Shown here one piece after another: positions 57,280 to 64,000 of a DNA stretch of 64,000 nucleotides (position 1 is the stretch's first letter; every line of letters starts with the position of its first letter). A model generated the notes under the pieces. It ran no database searches, was not told the DNA's origin, and worked only from the letters and a program-made list of their open reading frames with translations. Source of the stretch: Carposina sasakii. Lineage: Eukaryota > Arthropoda > Insecta > Lepidoptera > Carposinidae. Position numbers and translations under genes: made by a program. The DNA is taken from NCBI GenBank assembly GCA_014607495.2, contig CP053169.1:62001-126000 (forward strand), read 5' to 3'.

Positions 57280-58066
57280 TATAACATAAAGTTATTATAT
57301 AATGAAAGCATACCTGTAGTTATAATAAAGGTTTTTTCTAAATCACGGAAACGGGGAAAAGGGGAATTCTAAACTCTACGCGGAACGTAATCGTGGTCTA
57401 CGCGGTCGGCCGTTAATACTATAGTTATCTGTGAAAGTTAGGCAATGATTAACTTAAACAATGTTTAAATTCATTTGTAATATAGTATCACACGATATAT
57501 AGGTAATATTATATTAAAGTGACGTTAACTTCGATCACGTATTAAATTGATACCGTTTTGGTATCGGTATCGTAAATTGGTTTCATCAATAGGCATTCGA
57601 TTTAGTAATCAAGTCCTCTAACGGGGGCGCTAGTATCTACGTAACTTTAATACTGTTTCATCTATTTTCATGTTGCTTTATAATCATCCGTGAGACTTGG
57701 CTGTTGAGAGACATAAGTCGCCTTTTGTTCGTATGCACGAACCTCATTAGTGAAGGGATAATTGAACTAGGATTGCAGATATTGATGTTTTCTAATGAAT
57801 ACACTTGAAACGTGTTCTTTGTGCTGTGTACCGTAATTAATAAACAATCTGTTTACAAATGTCACTAATATTATAAATGTAGATCTATATTTATGATAAT
57901 GGATTTTTCGATTTTTGTTAGACGCGAAACCTAACATAAAAAGTCGCCGTTCCAAAATTATGATACCCTCAAAATTAAATGTCGTATCATACTAAACCTA
58001 AGAAATGTAACCTACGAGTTTTATCATTGTTTTCGATGTTTTGCGTTTATTAATTTTAAACAACTG
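57280..58066. other. No gene; minisatellite-like word before a MITE
   Basis: 58029-58068 (TTTCGATGTTTTGCG and AAACAACTGTAAG) resembles the ends of the 38-bp minisatellite unit at 36731. Otherwise unassigned. Confidence 0.3.
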
Positions 58067-58269
58067 TAAGGCGCGGGCCAGACAGAAGAGATGTAAGACT
58101 CGGACAGGGCGGAGACAATTCCTTTCTACCTGCGTCGCGCCCACGCCCCGTCTCTTCTGTATGTTTTGCGTCGCGACGCTTCTATACATTTTGTATGAAA
58201 GGGACGCGGTAGAGACAAATGTCCGCGCCCATCTGCGTCTTACGTCTCTTCTGTCTGGCCCGCGCCTTA
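58067..58269. mobile_element. MITE with 25-bp perfect TIRs
   Basis: TAAGGCGCGGGCCAGACAGA (then AGAGA) at the left and its exact complement at the right (ending CTGGCCCGCGCCTTA). Internally rich in CG; the CGTCTCTTCTGT and GCGTCGCGACGC words pair further. The open frame 58041-58397 crosses it and is not a gene. Confidence 0.75.
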
Positions 58270-58284
58270 AGTGTGTGACTATTA

Positions 58285-58475
58285 TTATTGTCCTACGCCT
58301 GATCTCTCTCCGGTCGTGTCGGTTTTCCGTCCCATCGGACTATGAGAGTAACGGAATAGAGTGCATCTGTGTTTGCGCACACACTTATGCACTATAATAT
58401 CTCCTGCGTACCTGGCCAATCTCCGTTGAGATTGGTCGTCTTGACCGAAATACGGTCGGAGATCATCATCATCAT
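58285..58475 (+). repeat. LINE 3'-UTR-like fragment
   Basis: Second copy of the 12825-13010 sequence, ending GAAATACGGTCGGAGATCAT followed by ATC and ATT repeats, a tail typical of a LINE 3' end. Confidence 0.6.
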
Positions 58476-58479
58476 TATT

Positions 58480-59471
58480 ATTGTACTTTTTCGCTCAAAT
58501 AAACCTCAGTTTACAGTATAACGTGGCCGAAATATGAGGTATTAATCTTCGTCGCTGCTCCGTCAATACGTCAAGCAATCTCTAAGGGACAAAACCTGCG
58601 CGTTTCACTACCTTTTACAGTCAAAGGAGATATACGATGTTCGGCGCGGGGTGGTCCCGACTCGTCACATACCTATATACACGTCACGTGGATAATATAA
58701 TATCCGTATATACGTCACATTTGTAATGTGGATATATCAATGAATATTTTGGAAGTTTTGTACACGGAATTATTCTTAGGTATGTAAAGTTAAATGTTTA
58801 GGTATGTTGTAACTTTTTTGGTATAATAACGTAATTGTAATAATGTATGAATACGCAAGTTTCATTTATTCATACGCAATAAAATCGCAAGTTTAAAAAT
58901 AAAACGTGACTCTCTGACCATGCCAACTTGAAAACTTAGAAAAAGTTTAATGAAATTAGCCGTATTGATAAGCCAATTATTGAGAAACTTAAAACGTTTT
59001 TAATAGGTCAGTATACCTCCGATCCTAAGTAGGTGAATGAGAAAAAGGCTCGAAGATAAAGATGGAAAATTATTTGTTGATGAAAAGGCGCACATAATCT
59101 TTTGCTTAATATACAATTCGATCTTAAATTAATTACATACACATTTATTATCTTGTAGCTCAAAACTCAGTGAAAGTGAAAGCATGAGCTTATTGTATAT
59201 ATTATAATATATTAGGTTTCAAGAAATCGGATATCGTCGAGTTGGTATAAACCCGCGACGACAGCGCCCTCTCACGTTACCCGAGTGTGATGGATGATGA
59301 TACGCGTCAGACAATCACAAGGTTGTGTTACAAATTAATACAAAGGTACATCTTTTTTATAGTACATCAGGGTAGAATGGAACCACAAAATATTTGGTAA
59401 ATTTGGGCCATGTGAATTTTCACCTTAAATTATTGTGCAAAACTTAGACTATCTTATTCTATATCTATCTA
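58480..59471. other. No recognised feature
   Basis: Unassigned. 58560-58700 is somewhat GC-richer, with ATACGTCAC-like words repeated around 58675-58720. Confidence 0.3.
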
Positions 59472-59911
59472 TCTGTACATATAATAAAAATGTAACGGAT
59501 CGCTGTCTGTACATGAAAGATATATGAGAGAAAATATTATAAGAGACCTTTATCAACGCAAAAAAAATGTTTTTTTGAATTTTTGCCTAATTGTCTGTGC
59601 GTCTGCGTGCGTGACAGGTTCCACTTAACATATAGGCTACTGTATAGCTATCGGGATGAAAATATAAAGTTACCAAAATCGTAATTTAAAAGAGATGGTA
59701 AAATTCGTCATCCGAGTTAAGTGACCCGATAGCTCAGTTGGTTAGAGCGATGCACGGAACGCGAGAGATCGTGAGTTCAAATCTCACTAGGGGTGAATTT
59801 TTTTTCATTTTCTTATTAATATTTATATTATAGGCTACTTTTTATCCCGGATAATTTCGACATTTCGTTTTTTCTGTAGTCCACGCGGATGGAGTCGCGA
59901 GCGTCCACTAG
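59472..59911 (+). mobile_element. Helitron-like element interrupted by a retroposon
   Basis: Starts TCTGTACATATAATAAAAAT after A (59471), ends GAGCGTCCACTAG before T (59912). The family is continuous at CACTTAACATATAGGCTACT, where 59642-59828 has been inserted with its duplication. Confidence 0.8.
59642..59828 (+). mobile_element. tRNA-ended retroposon (family T) nested in a Helitron
   Basis: Perfect 11-bp duplication TATAGGCTACT (59631-59641, 59829-59839). Begins GTATAGCTATCGGGATGAAA, runs through the leader and a tRNA-like module (GATAGCTCAGTTGGTTAGAG; GAGTTCAAATCTCACTAGGG) and ends TTCTTATTAATATTTATAT. The tRNA-like sequence here is closer to a different tRNA (GCTCAGTTGGTTAGAGC A box) than in the other copies. 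Confidence 0.85.
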
Positions 59912-60139
59912 TCTAAAAATAAATTCGTTTGCAAGTTTCTTAACATAATGAGCATTTAATCTAAATTACAGCCATCTAAAATAGTCCTATTTTTACTATA
60001 CTAATATATCCCAGAGTTTATTCAACATAGTTTATTCAGTATGCTAACAATGAAATAATACGTCGAGCTGTAGATATTATCATATTACTTGGGAGAGAGA
60101 ATTAATAATACTATATCTTTATTATCTTTTTTCTTTTAT
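59912..60139. other. No recognised feature
   Basis: AT-rich spacer. Confidence 0.3.
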
Positions 60140-60385
60140 GCTGCTCTGGGAGTGAAAAAAAAACGAGTATTACAGCTGCTTCTCTTCCCGGGCATACTGT
60201 ACAAGTCAGTAGAGGGACAAGAGGGTCTTGGTGTTTTGTAGGCGATGGGCTGACCACCTGTCACTACTAACCGAACTTGTACATCTCAACCATACCCTCA
60301 AAATTAGTCAGAAGTGGCACCATGTGGTTCTATAGGTCCTTGGTGCTCTGCTTAACTCGTAAGGGAAAAAGGCGTGATTATATGT
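60140..60385 (+). repeat. Family F interspersed repeat, full length
   Basis: From GCTGCTCTGGGAGTGAAAAA to AAAAAGGCGTGATTATATGT, blocks in family order with some substitutions. Confidence 0.7.
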
Positions 60386-60948
60386 ATGTATATCTTTACG
60401 GACTAGGTACAGACAGTTCTATTAGTTTGGCGATGATGATGATTTATTTTGAAACCCTAATTGCAGAAACTCGGCAATGTGGAGCCCTAGTGTATTCGAG
60501 GTTTAATATCCCATAAATTAATACAACTCATAAAAACAAATATCTTTCAACACATTAACTCATGTAACAAAACTCGCACAAACAATTTCAATAAACACTC
60601 AAACTCGCATAATTGCGCGAATCAAAACCGTGTCACTCGCCTCAATCTGCAAAAAGCAAACAAATCACTCGCATACAGCCGCGAATGCAAATGGAGCAAC
60701 TTTGCAATTCTACGACGCATTAGAATCCGCACATGAAGTAGATACAGAGAGTAGTTGACAATGTTTGTTTATAGAATAATTATAGTTTTACTGTTGCGAG
60801 GGAGACCGCAGACTAGGCGAAATCTATTTAAGTATTAATTTTATTTAAAAAACCCACAGCGCTTAGAAAGGTACAGAGTTTAGCATTCTGAGTTTAGAAT
60901 TATAGACACACCGACAGTATACAGGTAAAGTACACAAAGATTACTTTA
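60386..60948. other. No recognised feature
   Basis: Unassigned; the region 60590-60740 repeats 'actcgca' and 'cgcgaat' words without a regular unit. Confidence 0.3.
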
Positions 60949-61223
60949 CTAGTGGACGCCCGCGACTTCGTCCGCGTGGACTGCAGAAAAAACAAAATGT
61001 CTAAATTACATACATACTTACGTCGAAATTATCCGGGATAAAAATATTATCCCGGGAAAAAAAGTAGCCTATGTGTTAATCCATGGTGTCAGATAACTTC
61101 ATGCCAAATTTTATTAAAATCGCTCTAGGCATTTTTACGTAAAAGAGTAACAAACATCTATCCATCTATTCATCCATCCATCCATCCATCCATCCTCACA
61201 AATTTTCGCGTTTATAATATTAT
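60949..61223 (-). mobile_element. Helitron-like element, 5' boundary uncertain
   Basis: CTAG at 60949-60952 preceded by A. The hairpin GGACGCCCGCGACTTCGTCC follows. A CCAT simple repeat (61165-61195) and GCGTTTATAATATTA at the far end match the 19964-20164 type. Confidence 0.7.
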
Positions 61224-61809
61224 TAACTAGTAATAGTAATTAGTATTAGTAAGATTTGCATCCACTGGATTTCCTAGTAGATAAATAGGGTTTATTTTAT
61301 AGTAAATCTAGTGCCAATAAGTTTATCACTGTTGTCACATTAAATGTTTTTCTTTCTATTACATTAAATCTGAGCAGGCTCGGTTACCTGACAAAATTAT
61401 ATGGAAAATCCATAATTGAAGAGTGCAAGCTTGTACATTAACTACCTGTATATATGTATATATTCAATCACGGCGGAATGAAGGGAATAATATAGGGCGA
61501 CAATATTAGCTAGTTATTGGTTCATATCAAAGGCCAATCAGTGTCAGTGATATGACTGCCAGCTCTCCACTATAACTGCTTCATAAAATCCGCCGCAAAC
61601 CGGTTTTTACGGATGCCATTTCGTGTCATTTGACAGCTGAGCTTCGCTTGAAATGGAGTGCCAACACGAACGTATACTGACACAAGTACGCTGTGTTTCA
61701 TTTTTAGTGATTTTTATACGTAGCAAATGTTACGGTGCTTAAATAGATATTAATAGAAAAGTTGTTGAAGTCATTACTATTTTAATATTGATTTTTTGAT
61801 CCTGTGCTG
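61224..61809. other. No recognised feature
   Basis: Unassigned sequence without a family match. Confidence 0.3.
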
Positions 61810-61990
61810 ATGCGGGGCTTTACTAGGATACGTCAGCTGCATCTCCTGCCGTGCATGTCGTAAGAGTTAACTAAGGAACTTAAGTATTTTCTCAAACGAT
61901 AAGCTAGCAACCTATCACTGCTCATTTACATCTGTTACTGCACATACATACATACTAAACATGGTTATGGGGTCTCCTTTATGAATGTGC
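61810..61990 (-). repeat. Family G interspersed repeat
   Basis: On the plus strand: TAGGATACGTCAGCTGCATC, CTCCTGCCGTGCATGTCGTA, AGCTAGCAACCTATCACTG, then AACATGGTTATGGGGTCTCC, the complement of the family order. Confidence 0.55.
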
Positions 61991-62947
61991 AGTTCTGGCT
62001 ATCTTATTTTGAGAACACGAACATGTATAATATACAATATGGCCGATTCCGGCAGTCACACTTAAACATAAACGTCCTGTCCTTTTCTCTCTCAGCCATA
62101 TATGTTAAGATTTATGTTTATGTGAAGAGAGATAGACCTGTCTAAGATTAGGTTTAGGTTAAGTGTATTATTATTATATGTAGCATTACTTGTTTACCAG
62201 CATAGATATAAATTTTAATGTATATTAATTAATCACATCAAAACAACTGAAGTGAAAACTCTCTTTAAAGATAATTTTCGGGGTCTCCAAAGACTATAAG
62301 CATTTCAAGATATAAATAAGTACATGTAAACGTACTAGTGCAAGTTTAGGTCAGTGACTGCAAGTGATCTCTCTGCACGAGTCTTGTCAGGCAAAACAAA
62401 TAAAATAGAATACGATATGTGCTTTAATATGATTTTTATGATCAAATGCTAAGAGAGCAAGTTCGCAGATGGTAGATAGAATCTTCTATTGTTTTCTTAT
62501 TAGTATTTTTATTCGGAATCAAATAATCTGCTTCGATGTAAGCAATTGGGCATTACTTATAGGATAATTAATATTATTACCGTATCCTATTTTTTACCAG
62601 ACTGCGCCGGACGGAGGGTTATGTTTTTCAAGTGTATGTTTGTATGTAAGCATATTTATTTGTCACTCTCTAGGGCCTAACGGCTAGTTGCATTTGAGCT
62701 CGATAGTATTACATTCGTCTTATTCGTGAGAGTAACATTGGGTGAAATTTTTTTACGCAGTCTGCAAGCCTAGCATGACCTGCGAAACACGATATGATAA
62801 ACCGATTTATCGACATTTAGCCTGTCAAAATACTATAAATATAGCAGCCATGTTGAATTTTGTATAGAGACGAAACGATATCCCCGATGCGTGGTCATGC
62901 TAGGGGGGCAGGTTTTTTTTTTAAATAAATGACGTTTACGTACTATA
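61991..62947. other. No recognised feature
   Basis: Unassigned AT-rich sequence between families G and B. Confidence 0.3.
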
Positions 62948-63207
62948 CAGGTTGTAACAAAAAGGGTATGTTAAGCGAAAAGCTATGTAAATAGCCCACT
63001 ATAGAGAACTTATTTCCAAAATTTCAGACTCAAATTCACATTTTTATTTTTCCAGATAGTATGAAGAATTCTGAAACAACTCAGGAATGTCCATACAATC
63101 TTGAAAAATAAAAATGTGATTTCGAGTCTCAAATTTTGGAAATAGGAACTCTATAGTGGGCTATTTACATAGCTTTTCGCTTAACATACCCTTTCTGTTA
63201 CACCCTG
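62948..63207. mobile_element. Family B TIR element, full length
   Basis: CAGGTTGTAACAAAAAGGGT at the left and ACCCTTTCTGTTACACCCTG at the right, TA flanks. Arms extend through AAGCGAAAAGCTATGTAAAT; nearly the whole 260 bp can fold back. Confidence 0.8.
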
Positions 63208-63255
63208 TATACATGACAAATAAAATAAGAAGAAAATCAAAACCGTACCTACCTA

Positions 63256-63621
63256 CAGGATGTTTTTTCGTTGCCACTCTTAACGAAGGATGTGTACTCT
63301 ATACATCAAATAAAGTAAGTTTATGCCAAAAAAAGTGCTGGGAAACAATGTAATTTTTTTTTAAATTAATTGATCGGGAGAAATTTATAGTGTCCAGTGT
63401 TTATGCTAGTTTTTTCATTGACAGATATTAATTATTTCTCGGGAAAAATCTTGCCACGCGCGTATATGTACATTTATGCAGAAAAACGCAGTCTATTTAC
63501 TAAACTTTGGACTCTAATATCTTGGGAACCAGACACTTCCCGGGTATGTTTCCATGGAGAAAAATGATCATGATGATGAGGAAATTCGGTAGTTTTCGGT
63601 AACGTTGACGACCAAAAATCA
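63256..63621 (+). mobile_element. Family A TIR element, right end lost
   Basis: CAGGATGTTTTTTCGTTGCC at the left after TA. Runs to GTTGACGACCAAAAATCA and then departs from the family before CCCTG. It lies 48 bp from the preceding family B element. Confidence 0.7.
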
Positions 63622-63834
63622 AGGTTAAAGGAACTCAAAAAGAAATTGAATATTCAATCGCTAACATGATTGTCCTAAAACAATATACACAACAAGGGCT
63701 TTACAAGAATATATCACATGAGTAAACATATCCGTGGAAATGAAAAAGTAATATTTTTCTACTAAACAAATAGGAGATCCTTTGAAAGAGGTGTGGTTTG
63801 ATGAACACAAGGACTACAGCGTATATTTTTTTTT

Positions 63835-64000
63835 TATATTTTTTTTTATAAATAAATAAATAAATATTCACACACTTCACAACACATTGACCTAGTCCCA
63901 CACTAAGATCCCTAAGGTCTTGTGTCGTGGGTACTAAGCAACGGTATATACATAGATAAGTATATAAACATCCATGACTCGGAAACAAACATCGATATTC
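63835..64000 (-). mobile_element. SINE family S2, cut by window edge
   Basis: Tail first on the plus strand (AATAAATAAATAAATATTCA), then CACAACACATTGACCTAGTC and TAAGGTCTTGTGTCGTGGGT. The tRNA-like head would lie beyond 64000. Confidence 0.75.

Noticed and set aside
58041..58397. 118-codon ORF
   Set aside because: It runs through a complete MITE and into a LINE 3' end.

Overview
This window looks like an accessory, transposon-dominated stretch of an insect nuclear genome, most likely a moth or butterfly. The reasons are an AT-rich, intron-sparse sequence with no bacterial gene organisation; many short Helitron-like elements of the type common in Lepidoptera (TC start, CTAG end, A^T target); tRNA-derived SINEs; and decayed LINE, Ty3/Gypsy and Penelope elements. 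No intact host protein gene was recognised. The species assignment is inference; no search could be run.

Layout. 1-3062: MITE and SINE pieces, a decayed LINE C-terminus (1535-2225, minus) and a short tandem repeat. 3510-6595: the 5' two-thirds of a 412/mdg1-like Ty3/Gypsy retrotransposon on the minus strand (candidate LTR and primer site, small membrane-protein ORF, gag, protease, start of reverse transcriptase), with stops and frameshifts. 7123-14500: MITEs (one inserted in another), a tRNA-ended retroposon with perfect target duplications, and a Helitron sitting inside another repeat. 15171-16023: a CR1/Jockey-type LINE reverse transcriptase fragment. 16566-33555: dispersed families, here named A, B, C (TIR elements beginning CAGGGTG), D, F, G (interspersed repeats without visible coding), plus Helitrons and LINE tails. 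33834-36558: a 2.7-kb palindrome made of two inverted partial Penelope-like elements with 988-bp arms that look identical; each arm carries a GIY-YIG domain and a hammerhead-ribozyme-like motif. 36731-45297: minisatellite, Helitrons, a putative solo LTR, MITEs and a further tRNA-ended retroposon. 45954-64000: more of families A, B, D, F and G, a long-TIR element, LINE 3' ends, Helitrons (one with a retroposon inserted) and SINEs.

How the parts relate. Three mobilisation routes left marks: rolling-circle Helitrons (A^T insertion without duplication), target-primed retroposition (5' truncation, target duplication, constant 3' ends) and cut-and-paste TIR elements (TA or TAA flanks). No autonomous Helitron or DNA transposase ORF was seen, so these non-autonomous elements must have been moved by proteins encoded elsewhere. 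The most interesting items are the ribozyme-bearing Penelope palindrome, a retroposon family whose tRNA-like module is at its 3' end, and the repeated placement of family B beside one particular end of family A.
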